A stretch of DNA of 64,000 nt from CAVPCY01 sp963770765 (lineage in GTDB: Bacteria; Actinomycetota; Coriobacteriia; Anaerosomatales; PHET01). The DNA lies in the NCBI GenBank assembly GCA_963770765.1, contig CAVYQS010000012.1, forward strand, positions 186,001 through 250,000, in the 5' to 3' direction. Both the position numbers and the translations under genes were made by a program. Positions 18,204 to 27,442 of this stretch are shown piece after piece. The notes below the pieces were generated by a model, which saw only the letters and a list, made by a program, of their open reading frames with translations, ran no database searches and had not been told where the DNA came from. The stretch's first letter is position 1, and the number at the start of each line of letters is the position of its first letter.

Positions 18204-19286
18204 CTAGAAGGAGCGCTTCTTGAGGAACGCGGGAATGTCCAGATCGTCATCGCTGATCGGCTCGAGCGTGGGCACGCTCAGCGATGCGGAGTCCTCTTCG
18301 GACAGCGATGAGAATGACATCGTCTCTTGCTTGCGCACTCCGTCGAATCCGGTGGCGATCACCGTGACTCTGATCTGGTCCATCATCGAGTCATCGATCA
18401 CGGCACCGAAGATGATGTTGGCTTCAGGAGATGCCGCAGCCGCGACGACCTCTGCGGCCTCGTTGACCTCGAACAGACCGAGGTCACTGCCACCCGAGAT
18501 CGAGAGCAAGACGCCCTCGGCCCCCATGATCGACGATTCGAGCAGAGGGCTGGATATGGCAGCCTTGGCGGCATCGTGAGCTCGTCCGTCACCGGTGGCG
18601 ATGCCGATACCCATGAGCGCGGAACCGGCGTCGGCCATGATCGTGCGTACGTCGGCGAAGTCGAGGTTGATGAGGCCGGGGACGGTGATCAGGTCTGTGA
18701 TCCCCTGGGTGCCTTGACGCAGGATGTCGTCGGCGATGCGGAACGCGTCGAGTATCGACGTCTTCTTCTCCGCGACCTGAAGCAGGCGGTCGTTGGGGAT
18801 GACGATGAGGGTGTCCACGGACTCGCGGAGGCGCTTGATGCCTTCCTCGGCCTGAAGCGCCCTCTTCCGGCCCTCGAAGGCGAACGGACGTGTGACGACG
18901 CCGACAGTGAGTGCGCCGATCTCCTCCTTGGCGATCTGAGCGATCACCGGAGCCGCGCCTGTGCCGGTCCCCCCGCCTTCGCCCGCGGTGATGAAGACCA
19001 TGTCGGCCCCTTGCAGCGCCTCCTTGATCTCTCCTCGGTTCTCTTCGGCGGCCTGGAACCCGACGTCGGGATCAGCTCCCGCCCCGAGACCCTTCGTCAA
19101 GTTGACGCCCACATGGACCTTGTAGTCCGCGTCGGACATCAGGAGCGCCTGGGCATCCGTGTTCACCGCAATGAACTCGACGCCCTTGACGCCGGCCTCG
19201 ACCATCCGGTTGACGGCGTTGGTGCCGCCACCACCGATACCCACGACCTTGATGACTGCCAGGTAGTTCGCACCTGTGTCGAGCAT
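18204..19286 (-). CDS. ftsZ: Cell division protein FtsZ
   Basis: Tubulin-like GTPase that forms the division ring. The 360-residue protein has GIGGGGTNAV (16-25), the tubulin signature GGGTGTGAAP near residue 105 and a short C-terminal linker ending in the conserved tail DDDLDIPAFLKKR, the docking peptide for SepF and other partners. ATG at 19286 has GGAGG eight bases upstream. Nearly 200 bases separate it from ftsQ, so it probably has its own promoter besides read-through from the dcw cluster. Confidence 0.97.
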   Translation of the reverse strand: MLDTGANYLAVIKVVGIGGGGTNAVNRMVEAGVKGVEFIAVNTDAQALLMSDADYKVHVGVNLTKGLGAGADPDVGFQAAEENRGEIKEALQGADMVFITAGEGGGTGTGAAPVIAQIAKEEIGALTVGVVTRPFAFEGRKRALQAEEGIKRLRESVDTLIVIPNDRLLQVAEKKTSILDAFRIADDILRQGTQGITDLITVPGLINLDFADVRTIMADAGSALMGIGIATGDGRAHDAAKAAISSPLLESSIMGAEGVLLSISGGSDLGLFEVNEAAEVVAAAASPEANIIFGAVIDDSMMDQIRVTVIATGFDGVRKQETMSFSSLSEEDSASLSVPTLEPISDDDLDIPAFLKKRSF

Positions 19287-19383
19287 GAGAGATGCCTCCC
19301 CCGTGAGAGCGGTCAGAGCTGCTACTCTAAACCTCAAGTTGACCGTTACATGTCGGGTAGAACGCTCAATCTTCGCATAAAGG

Positions 19384-19405
19384 TTACCCATTGTGCAAGG
19401 GGTAA
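19384..19405. promoter_or_regulatory. Inverted repeat upstream of ftsZ
   Basis: TTACCC (19384-19389) and GGGTAA (19400-19405) form a perfect inverted repeat with a ten-base spacer, 98 bases before the ftsZ start, in the only sizeable gap at the end of the dcw cluster. Spacing is compatible with a dimeric repressor or activator. No -10/-35 pair can be assigned with confidence. Confidence 0.3.
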
Positions 19406-19482
19406 GCAAGAAAGACATGACAACGCCGTGACAGTCGGAAGAAACCGCAGCTCAGCGAGGTGGGATGCGTATCAGGACCCGG

Positions 19483-20463
19483 CTATTCCAGACCGCGCCA
19501 TGTGGGACGGTCCACGACCCTGACATTGATGTAGACGACCTTGCCCTCCTCGCGCGCGAGAATCTCGCGAGCGATTCGATCCTTCTCGGCGATCTGACCG
19601 GCATCGCCGACGAAGATCTCCACATCATCGACCGTCAGGATGGCCGTCTTGTCGACGGTCGGTGCGGTGATAGCGCGAGTAACCGCCTTGAGCTCGGGGC
19701 TCAGACCTCGCGCGACGAGGATGGCGTTTGCAAGCTCCTTCGAGCCTGACTTCTGCCCCGGAACGGGTCGCAACCCCGCGATGTCGCGGACGACGACCGT
19801 CTCGGACTCTGCCTCAGTCCTCTCGCTGAGCCACACTCCGTCACCGGCGACCACCCACAGGTTGGTCCCGCCCGTGTCGACCACCGCGGCCGGCGCACGC
19901 TCAGTGATGGCGATCCTCAGCGTCGAGGGGAAGTCGCGATCCAGTTCAGCGCTGGCCACCCACGCCTCGGATTCCAGGCGCCGCTCTATCTGGCTCGCCG
20001 GCAGTCTCAGCAGTGTCGCGTCACCGGGAACGGCAGCGAGTGCGACCACCTGCTCCCTCGTGAGATGCTTGGATCCTGTCACGACGACGCTTCGCACCCT
20101 GAAGATCGGAGCACGCGATAGTTCCGCGATGCCCCATACGACGAAGGCCGCGGCGGCGAGCGCCGCGACGATGATCCCGGCTCGCTTGAGCCTCAGGAGC
20201 CGCTGTCGCCGCTCTCGCTCGTCGCGTTTGGCGGCTGAGATCCGCTTGCCATGCCCCGAAGCAGACCGAGAAGGCCCGCCGACCCCTGAACGCTTCGAAG
20301 CGATCTTCGCGGTCTGACGAGTCGTGGAGCGGCGCTCAGCCTCAACTTGAGGTTGATTCTTGTTGTATCGCACCCGAACAGTCTCCTCGGCACCGATCAC
20401 AACCCGCTTACGCGGATTCGAACGACCCGAGGAACCTGATCTCCGGCTTGAGTTCGATGCCAT
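19483..20463 (-). CDS. ftsQ: Cell division protein FtsQ (DivIB)
   Basis: Single-pass divisome protein linking FtsL/FtsI to the ring. From the chosen start it has 326 residues: a basic Ser/Arg-rich cytoplasmic tail of about 90, a membrane helix (95-113), a POTRA domain starting near FRVRSVVVTGSKHLTREQV and the FtsQ beta domain. ATG at 20463 has GAGGA five bases upstream but makes the gene overlap murB by 56 bases; the alternative GTG at 20400 starts just after the murB stop with a poor ribosome binding site. Order murC-murB-ftsQ-ftsZ is standard. Confidence 0.9.
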   Translation of the reverse strand: MASNSSRRSGSSGRSNPRKRVVIGAEETVRVRYNKNQPQVEAERRSTTRQTAKIASKRSGVGGPSRSASGHGKRISAAKRDERERRQRLLRLKRAGIIVAALAAAAFVVWGIAELSRAPIFRVRSVVVTGSKHLTREQVVALAAVPGDATLLRLPASQIERRLESEAWVASAELDRDFPSTLRIAITERAPAAVVDTGGTNLWVVAGDGVWLSERTEAESETVVVRDIAGLRPVPGQKSGSKELANAILVARGLSPELKAVTRAITAPTVDKTAILTVDDVEIFVGDAGQIAEKDRIAREILAREEGKVVYINVRVVDRPTWRGLE

Positions 20464-21325
20464 ATGCATCCTCGACTGACTCACGAACCTGGCGGACGAG
20501 TTCAAGCACGTCTGATGCCGTCGCCGTCCCTGTGTTGACGATGAAGTTCGCGTGAACCTCGGATATCTCAGCACCGCCTACCCTACGCCCCTTGAGCCCC
20601 AGTGACTCGATCAGGCGTCCGGCGGACTCACCTTCCGGATTGACGAACACGCTCCCGGCGTTCGGTGACCCCTGCGGCTGGTCGCGTCGACGACGCCTGA
20701 GGCTCGCCTCCATCACACGCCGGATCTGGTCGGTGTCTCCTTGTCGGAGCCGCAAAGAGGCCTCGACGATGACTCCGCGGCTCGGAAGGTCGGTTCGTCG
20801 GTAGCCCCATGCGACCTCCGGTCCCCGCAAAGACACCAGGCCGAGACCGGGCTCGAAGAGGGTGACCGTCTCGACGATGTCGCCGATCCACGCATCGCGC
20901 GAACCGGCGTTCATGGCAAGCGCACCACCGAGCGTCCCCGGGATGCCGACCGCGAACTCCAGACCGGTGAGCCCCAGACGAAAGGCATCTTGTACGAGCG
21001 CCGCCAGGATCACGCCCGACCCTGCCAGGAGTCTCTCATCGGTGCACTGGTGGCGCTTGAAGGCGCGACCCAGCACCAGCACGGCGCCCTCGTACCCCTC
21101 GTCGGCGGCGAGGACGTTGCTGCCCTTGCCGAGCACGGTCCATTCGACGCCCTCCTCGGTGCAGACCTCGGTCGCAAGCGTGAGATCGGCAGTCGAGGCA
21201 CATTCCACGAAGAGCGAGGCCGGACCGCCGATCCGGAAGGTCGTGTGCCGGGCAAGCGGCTCGTCGCATTTCACGACGCCGTCGACAGCACCGCGCAGGC
21301 GCTCGTATGCCCGCCTCAGGGGCAT
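20408..21325 (-). CDS. murB: UDP-N-acetylenolpyruvoylglucosamine reductase
   Basis: FAD-dependent reduction of UDP-GlcNAc-enolpyruvate to UDP-MurNAc. The 305-residue type II protein shows HTTFRIGGPA, GKGSNVL, GIPGTLGGALAMNAG and the catalytic serine in NAGSVFVNP. It overlaps the murC end by ten bases. Confidence 0.96.
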   Translation of the reverse strand: MPLRRAYERLRGAVDGVVKCDEPLARHTTFRIGGPASLFVECASTADLTLATEVCTEEGVEWTVLGKGSNVLAADEGYEGAVLVLGRAFKRHQCTDERLLAGSGVILAALVQDAFRLGLTGLEFAVGIPGTLGGALAMNAGSRDAWIGDIVETVTLFEPGLGLVSLRGPEVAWGYRRTDLPSRGVIVEASLRLRQGDTDQIRRVMEASLRRRRRDQPQGSPNAGSVFVNPEGESAGRLIESLGLKGRRVGGAEISEVHANFIVNTGTATASDVLELVRQVRESVEDAYGIELKPEIRFLGSFESA

Positions 21326-22716
21326 GACACGGCTTCCGCGCCGGATCGCTCGCCGAGCGCGGCCACCAACAGCGGTCCGATCGCTGTGACGTCCCCCGCC
21401 CCCAGAGTCATGACGAGGTCGCCCGGTGCGACCCTGTCGGCGAGGTAGGGCACGATGTCGGAGCGGTGCGGCAAGTAGGCGGCGCGCGTCCGAGGATGGC
21501 TCACGAGCAGGGACTCGAGGATCGTGCGCCCCCCGACACCAGGCACGGGTGCCTCGCCCGCCGAGTAGACATCCATCAACACCACCCGGTCGGCATCAGC
21601 GAACGCGTCTCCGAACTCGCGCGCGAAGGCGTGTGTCCGGCTGTAACGATGCGGTTGGAAGAGCGCCCACACCCTGCGGTAGCCGAGGTCCTTCGCGGCG
21701 CCCAAGGTCGCCGCCAGCTCGGTCGGGTGATGCGCGTAGTCGTCTACGACCGTCACGCCGCCGACCTCTCCCACGCAGTCGAACCGGCGTCTGACACCCG
21801 AGAACGTCGAGAGCGCGGCGGCGGCGGCACGGGGGTCGAGCTCCAACGCGAAGGCGGTGGCGATGGCGGCGGTGGCGTTGCTGACCATGTGTAGTCCGGG
21901 CACGCACGTCGTGCACCTGATGCTGTCCCCACCGGGCAGCATCACATCGAACGCGTAGCCGAAGCCCACCTTCTCGCTCACGACACACCGCACGTCGCAG
22001 TCCGGATCGAACCCGTAGGTGAGAACGGCTCGGTCGCACGCCCGAACGAGCGCGGTCGCTCGAGAATCGTCACCGCACACGACTACCCGTCCGTTTTCGG
22101 CGGTGCGGCACACGAACTCACGGAACACCGCCTCGATGTCCGCGAGCGAATCGTAGTGGTCCATGTGGTCGGCTTCGATATTGGTGATCACCGAGATGAA
22201 CGGGTCGAGATACACGAAGGACCCGTCGCTCTCGTCGGCCTCGACCACATAGTGGGGGCCCGATCCGTGTGCGGCGTTGGTGTCGAACCCATCCACCTCG
22301 CCGCCGATGAGGAACGTCGGCTCCATGCCCATCCTTGCAAGCATCGTGGCGATCATCGACGACGTGGATGTCTTTCCATGCGTTCCCGCGACCGCGACCG
22401 TCTGCCTGCCTTCGGCCAGGTGAGCGAGCATCCTCGCCCGAGGCCAGACCTCAAGACCGCCCTCACGCGCCTTGGCCAGCTCCGGGTTCCGCTCGGGTAT
22501 GGCCGACGAGACCACGACGACCTCCGGCGCACCGAGATTCGCCGCATCGTGTCCGATCGCCACGTCTACACCGGCCCGCGCCAACGCGCGCGAGTACCTC
22601 GACTCCTTGAGGTCACTGCCCGTGACCCTGAGGCCTCGCTGATGGAGCACGAGCGCGATGCCGCTCATCCCGGCACCGCCCGCTCCTATGAAGTGCGCGT
22701 ACACGCGGTCGGACAC
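21316..22716 (-). CDS. murC: UDP-N-acetylmuramate-L-alanine ligase
   Basis: Adds L-alanine to UDP-MurNAc. The 466-residue protein has HFIGAGGAGMSG near its start, the ATP loop GTHGKTST (about 113-120), EADESDGSF and the YAHHPTE motif. GTG at 22716 lies seven bases after the murG stop with AGGA ahead; a longer frame to 22884 would run inside murG. Confidence 0.96.
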   Translation of the reverse strand: MSDRVYAHFIGAGGAGMSGIALVLHQRGLRVTGSDLKESRYSRALARAGVDVAIGHDAANLGAPEVVVVSSAIPERNPELAKAREGGLEVWPRARMLAHLAEGRQTVAVAGTHGKTSTSSMIATMLARMGMEPTFLIGGEVDGFDTNAAHGSGPHYVVEADESDGSFVYLDPFISVITNIEADHMDHYDSLADIEAVFREFVCRTAENGRVVVCGDDSRATALVRACDRAVLTYGFDPDCDVRCVVSEKVGFGYAFDVMLPGGDSIRCTTCVPGLHMVSNATAAIATAFALELDPRAAAAALSTFSGVRRRFDCVGEVGGVTVVDDYAHHPTELAATLGAAKDLGYRRVWALFQPHRYSRTHAFAREFGDAFADADRVVLMDVYSAGEAPVPGVGGRTILESLLVSHPRTRAAYLPHRSDIVPYLADRVAPGDLVMTLGAGDVTAIGPLLVAALGERSGAEAVSCP

Positions 22717-22723
22717 ACGGTTC

Positions 22724-23842
22724 CTATCTTCGTCGCTGGTTCTTCTGGGAAGCGATCTTTCGCGCGAGATCGGCCACACGACGTCCGGCGTCAGGTCGGC
22801 CAAGCGCCTTCGATGCGGCAGACATGGTAGCACGCCGTGAATCGTCTTCGAGCAATGCGACGAGCTCGTCACCGAAGCGTTCATCGTCGAGTTCTCTGTC
22901 GGTTACGAGCACCGCCGCTCCATGCGCGACCATCGCGGCCGCATTGGTCGTCTGATGATCGTCGGTCGCGTACGGATAGGGAACGAGGATGCACGGCGCT
23001 CCCAGCGCGGTGAGCTCTGCGATCGAGGTCGCGCCCGCGCGGGCCACAACGAGATCCGCAGCCGCGATCGCTGAGCCCATGTCTTCGACGTAGTCGAGGA
23101 CCGTGATGATGCCCCGCCCGTCCGGGCTGGTCGCGGCCAGCGCTTCGCGCACCGCACCGACCTCGGTAGGTCCTGCGATGAGGACCACGTGCAGGCGTGG
23201 CACCGACGACAGCCGATCGGCCAATCGCACGATCGCATCGTTGAGATGCCGCGCTCCCCTGCTGCCGCCGAAGACCAGGAGCATGAGGTCCCCCTCGGCG
23301 ACATCGGTGACGCGTCGCCCCTTCGCGCGAGTCGCCTCACAGATCTCGCGACGCACGGGATTCCCCGTGACCACGACGCGCTCCGGATGGGCCAAGAGCG
23401 GAGCCGACTCCTCGTACGTGACCCCCACCGCGGCCCCCCACCGCGACAGCACCCGATTCGCGAGCCCCGGTACGGAATTCTGTTCGTGGAGTACGAGCGG
23501 CACGCCTCTCAGCGCCGCGGCGAACCCGACCGGTGCCGACACGTACCCTCCGAAGCCGATGACCGCATCGGGCCTTTCGGAGCCCAACCATCGCCACGCC
23601 TCAAGGGCCGAGAGCATGACTCCGAACGCAGATGTGATCGCGGTCCACGGCCGGGAACGGTCGAACCCTGAGGCGCTCAGCGTCCGGAAAGGAACGCCCG
23701 CCTCGGGGACGAGGCGGGACTCGAGGCCACTCGGAGTGCCGACGAACGTGACCTCGTCACGCCCGGCGACGAGCTCCTCGGCCACCGTCAATGCCGGATA
23801 GATGTGGCCGGCGGTCCCGCCGCCGCTCATCAGGAACTTCAC
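22724..23842 (-). CDS. murG: Lipid II synthase, UDP-GlcNAc:lipid I GlcNAc transferase
   Basis: Membrane-associated GT28 enzyme that makes lipid II. The 372-residue protein has the N-terminal G-loop SGGGTAGHIYPAL, GGYVSAP, the second loop GGSRGARHLND and the nucleotide-sugar motif ARAGATSIAEL. GTG at 23842 follows GAGGAG seven bases upstream. The ftsW frame extends 86 bases into it. Confidence 0.96.
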   Translation of the reverse strand: MKFLMSGGGTAGHIYPALTVAEELVAGRDEVTFVGTPSGLESRLVPEAGVPFRTLSASGFDRSRPWTAITSAFGVMLSALEAWRWLGSERPDAVIGFGGYVSAPVGFAAALRGVPLVLHEQNSVPGLANRVLSRWGAAVGVTYEESAPLLAHPERVVVTGNPVRREICEATRAKGRRVTDVAEGDLMLLVFGGSRGARHLNDAIVRLADRLSSVPRLHVVLIAGPTEVGAVREALAATSPDGRGIITVLDYVEDMGSAIAAADLVVARAGATSIAELTALGAPCILVPYPYATDDHQTTNAAAMVAHGAAVLVTDRELDDERFGDELVALLEDDSRRATMSAASKALGRPDAGRRVADLARKIASQKNQRRR

Positions 23843-24998
23843 GTCGTGGCTCCTCGGTCCTCTTGCGGGATGTGACAGCTCGCGGCGCGCAGGCCCCATG
23901 TTGGGACACTGAGAGAAGCAGCCCCACGCAGATCATCGTCACCAGCATCGAAGAGCCGCCGTAGCTCACGAACGGGAGCGGCTTTCCGGTGATCGGCATC
24001 AAACCGGTGACCGCGGCCATGTTGAGCACCGCTTGGAACGCGAGCATGCCGGTCAGACCACCGGCGACCAGCCGGCCATAGGGGTCGCGGGCGTTCGATG
24101 CGATCCGGAAGCCTGCCCACACGAAGACCGCCATAGCGGCGACGACCGCGAGTGCGCCGATCAGACCGGTCTCCTCACCGATGATCGCCAAGATGAAGTC
24201 GGTGTGCGCTTCCGGCAGATAGAAGAACTTCTGGCGAGAAAGACCCAGACCCACGCCGTCCAGGCCGCCCGTGCCAAAGGCGAGCAGCGCTTGCACCGTC
24301 TGGTAACCCTTGCCCTGCGGATCGGCCCAGGGGTCGAGGAACGCGAGAACGCGCTTGACCCGATAGGGCTCGACCGCGATGGCAAGCGACACGAGTGCTA
24401 CGCCCCCGATGAACGCACCGACGGCCCACCGCCAATCGATGCCGGCGAGTATGAGGACCATCGCAACGGCCGCCACGAGGGTCAGGGTCGTGCCCAAGTC
24501 CGGCTGCAAGATGATGAGCACGGCCGGGACGCCGGTGACGACCGCGACGCCGCCCAAGAAGCGCTGTGTCTCCGTCCTGCCCCGCATCCACTCGAGCGCC
24601 ATGGCCGAGACCAGCAGTACGCAGGCGATCTTCGCCAGCTCAGAAGGCTGCAAGTTGAAGAGGCCCAGTGGGATCCACCGTCTCGCGCCACCGCGCACGA
24701 CGCCGAGGATGAGCGTGACCACGAGCAATGCGATTCCCGCCGCCCAGAGACCGGCCGCGCGAGATTGCAGCCTGCGATAGTCGAAGCGTGAGAGTACGAA
24801 CGCGACCAGCGTGCCCAGCCCGATGAAGACCAGCTGCCGCACAAGATAGTGCCAGGATGAGCCCTCTTTGACGCTTGCGGTGATCGATGAGGCCGAATAG
24901 ATCATGACGAGGCCGAACAAGGTGAGGAAGACGGTCGCCCCCAGCAGCAGGTAGCGCGCTCCGGGTCCACCCGCGTATGCGACCTTCTTCGCCGTCAT
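23757..24998 (-). CDS. ftsW: Lipid II polymerase FtsW
   Basis: SEDS-family glycan polymerase of the septum, partner of FtsI. The 413-residue protein has about ten helices and the family motifs QPDLGTT, EAHTDFILAIIGEE and FVSYGGSS. The last 30 residues are Arg/Glu-rich and encoded inside murG, giving an unusually long 86-base overlap; the third frame ends at a TGA overlapping the murG start, so a small indel near 23,900 cannot be excluded. Its start overlaps the murD stop by four bases. Confidence 0.94.
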   Translation of the reverse strand: MTAKKVAYAGGPGARYLLLGATVFLTLFGLVMIYSASSITASVKEGSSWHYLVRQLVFIGLGTLVAFVLSRFDYRRLQSRAAGLWAAGIALLVVTLILGVVRGGARRWIPLGLFNLQPSELAKIACVLLVSAMALEWMRGRTETQRFLGGVAVVTGVPAVLIILQPDLGTTLTLVAAVAMVLILAGIDWRWAVGAFIGGVALVSLAIAVEPYRVKRVLAFLDPWADPQGKGYQTVQALLAFGTGGLDGVGLGLSRQKFFYLPEAHTDFILAIIGEETGLIGALAVVAAMAVFVWAGFRIASNARDPYGRLVAGGLTGMLAFQAVLNMAAVTGLMPITGKPLPFVSYGGSSMLVTMICVGLLLSVSQHGACAPRAVTSRKRTEEPRREVPDERRRDRRPHLSGIDGGRGARRRA

Positions 24999-26383
24999 CG
25001 CGTCTCGTCCCCCGGCTCCCTGAGCGTGACCAGCCGCTTGAACTCCCGGCCCCGCTGCTCATAGTCGGAGAACTCGTCGAACGAAGCGCACGCTGGCGAC
25101 AGTACCACCGCGTCACCGGGGCGCGCGGCTGAGGCGGCTGCTTCGACCGCGCCTCGGAGGTCCGACGCCACCACGCAGTCCATGCCACTGAAGTCGAATG
25201 CGCGCTTGAGGTCAGCGGCTGATTCGCCGAACAACACGACGGTATGGGCCGTACTGCGGGCCACCTTTCCGGCCAACTCGGCGAAGTCGTTGCCCTTGTT
25301 GCGACCGCCGAGCAGAAGAACAAGGGGTCGATCCTCGAATGCGGCGATCGCCTTGATCACCGCGTCAGGGTTCGTGGCCTTGCTGTCGTTGAACCACTCG
25401 ACTCCCGCGACAACGCCGGCGGGCTCGAGCCGGTGCTCCATCGGCCTGAACGACCGCAGGCCCCACTGGATGTCAGTGGCAGGGACTCCCAGCGTGTGTG
25501 CGGCGGCGGCGGCGGCAAGCGCGTTGCTCACGTTGTGCGGACCCTTGATGAGCAGGTCGTCCGCGTCCAACAGTCGTATGGGCCCGCCGCGCGTCTCAAG
25601 CACCAAGGCGCCCGAGACCACCGTCGCACCGTCGGGATACGAAGTCCCGAGGCTCACCCGGACCACGGGTACACCCCCTGCTGCGACCGATGCGGCATAG
25701 GGGGCTGCACCTTCGTCGTCAACGTCGACGATGGCCACATCAGAGGACCCGAGATTGTCGAACACCTTGGCCTTATCGGTGGCGTAGCGTTCGAGCGACC
25801 CGTGCCAGTCGATGTGGTCAGGGGTGATGTTGAGAAGCACCGCCACCCTCGGGTGGAATCTCGACGTGAGTGCCAGTTGGAACGACGAGACCTCGGCCAC
25901 CAGGACCTCACACTCACCGGCCTCTCCGACCGCCTCTATCGCGGGAGTGCCTATGTTGCCGACGGCCCTCGCCGGCACCCCTCCGCCGTTGAGCAGATGA
26001 GCGATGAGCGCCGTCGTCGTCGTCTTGCCGTTGGTACCGGTCACGGCTACCCACGGGCACGTCGATCGGCGGTAAGCGAACTCGATCTCGGACACCACCT
26101 CGTCACAGCACGAACGTGCTGCGGCCATGAGGGTCGAACTCGGGGGTATCCCGGGGCTCGCGACGCACGTGTCCCAGCGACCCTCGAGGCACTCGCAACC
26201 CAGCCTGACCGTCACGCCCGCCTCTGCGAGCTCCGCGGCCACCGCACGCAGCGCAGGCGTGTCTGCAGCGTCCACAGCGGTGACGGTACCCACTGCATCG
26301 GCCGCGAGTCTCGAGCAGTAGCGCGCCACGGCACGTCCGCTCGCGCCCAGGCCCAGGATGAGGATGTCGCCGAGTGTATCCAC
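24995..26383 (-). CDS. murD: UDP-N-acetylmuramoylalanine-D-glutamate ligase
   Basis: Adds D-glutamate in the cytoplasmic peptidoglycan pathway. The 462-residue protein has an N-terminal nucleotide fold (LILGLGASG), ATP loop GTNGKTTTT, NITPDHIDWH and the C-terminal NDSKATNPDA motif. GTG at 26383 follows the mraY stop by two bases with AAGGG upstream; longer in-frame extension lies within mraY. Confidence 0.96.
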   Translation of the reverse strand: MDTLGDILILGLGASGRAVARYCSRLAADAVGTVTAVDAADTPALRAVAAELAEAGVTVRLGCECLEGRWDTCVASPGIPPSSTLMAAARSCCDEVVSEIEFAYRRSTCPWVAVTGTNGKTTTTALIAHLLNGGGVPARAVGNIGTPAIEAVGEAGECEVLVAEVSSFQLALTSRFHPRVAVLLNITPDHIDWHGSLERYATDKAKVFDNLGSSDVAIVDVDDEGAAPYAASVAAGGVPVVRVSLGTSYPDGATVVSGALVLETRGGPIRLLDADDLLIKGPHNVSNALAAAAAAHTLGVPATDIQWGLRSFRPMEHRLEPAGVVAGVEWFNDSKATNPDAVIKAIAAFEDRPLVLLLGGRNKGNDFAELAGKVARSTAHTVVLFGESAADLKRAFDFSGMDCVVASDLRGAVEAAASAARPGDAVVLSPACASFDEFSDYEQRGREFKRLVTLREPGDETR

Positions 26384-26385
26384 CG

Positions 26386-27442
26386 TCAGCCCTTGAGTCT
26401 GACCGACTGGATGAAGTAGATCGCGAATCCCAGTCCGGCGAGAATCCCCGTGACGATCCAGAATCGGACCATCACCTTGGTCTCCGACCAGCCGACCATC
26501 TCGAAGTGATGGTGGATGGGCGCCATGCGGAAGATCCGCTTTCCCGTCAGCTTGAACGAGACGACCTGCGCGATGACCGAGAGTGTCTCGACCACGTAGA
26601 TCCCGCCGATGATGAGCAAGAAGAGCTCGGTCTTGGTGATCACGGCCATCGCGGCCACAGCGGCCCCCAGACCCAGTGAACCGGTGTCGCCCATGAAGAT
26701 GTCGGCGGGGTAGCTGTTGTACCAGAGGAAGCCGACACATGCCCCCGCTATCGCCGCGCCGAACAGTGCGTTCTCAAGCGTGTTCTGGCGGTACGCGATG
26801 CCCGCGAACGCGAGCGCGACGATCATCACCGTACCCGCGGCCAGACCGTCGAGCCCGTCTGTGAGGTTCACCGCATTGCTCATGCCCATGATCATCACAG
26901 CGACAAAGGCCAGATAGAGCCACGGAACCAGCAGCACCACGTCGCCGCCGAGTGGGACGGTGGTGGTGAGCACTCCCATCTCGATACGGGCATCGGTGAG
27001 CGGGATCTGGACCCACGTCCCGATGCCCGCCCAGTTGACCGCCAGCAGACAGAACGCGATCGCTATGACAGCCTGCCATAGCAGCTTGGCGCGCGGACGG
27101 AGTCCGAGCGAACGCTCGTGCGATACCTTGGACCAGTCGTCGATGAAGCCGAGTGCTCCGCACGCGAGCGTGGCGCCCAACGCCAGGATACTCGCGCGCG
27201 TGGGTGTTCCCATCACGAAGAACGTCACGGTGACCACGAAGAGGATGAGCACTCCTCCCATGGTCGGAGTGCCCTGCTTGACCAGGTGCCCTTGTGGACC
27301 ATCCGCCCGCACCTGCTGGCCGATGTTTCGGACCCGAAGCAGCCGTATCCATAGTGGGAAGAGCAGCGGCCGAGGCGACCAGCGCGAACACGATCGCCAG
27401 AAAGACCTGGTAGGTGGGGTACTGAGCGAGTCTAGTGAACAC
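26386..27442 (-). CDS. mraY: Phospho-MurNAc-pentapeptide transferase MraY, frameshifted in this sequence
   Basis: Essential enzyme that forms lipid I on undecaprenyl phosphate. The start (GTG at 27442, overlapping the murF end by 11 bases) and first helix are in one frame; from LLFPLWIRLL onwards, including GQQVRADGPQGH, KQGTPTMGG, the DD motif in LGFIDDWSK, NLTDGLDGLA and HHHFE, the frame is shifted. The joint lies near 27360-27380 and the span is 3n+1 bases; one base less gives 351 residues. Since the enzyme is indispensable, the shift is probably a sequence error. Confidence 0.9.
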
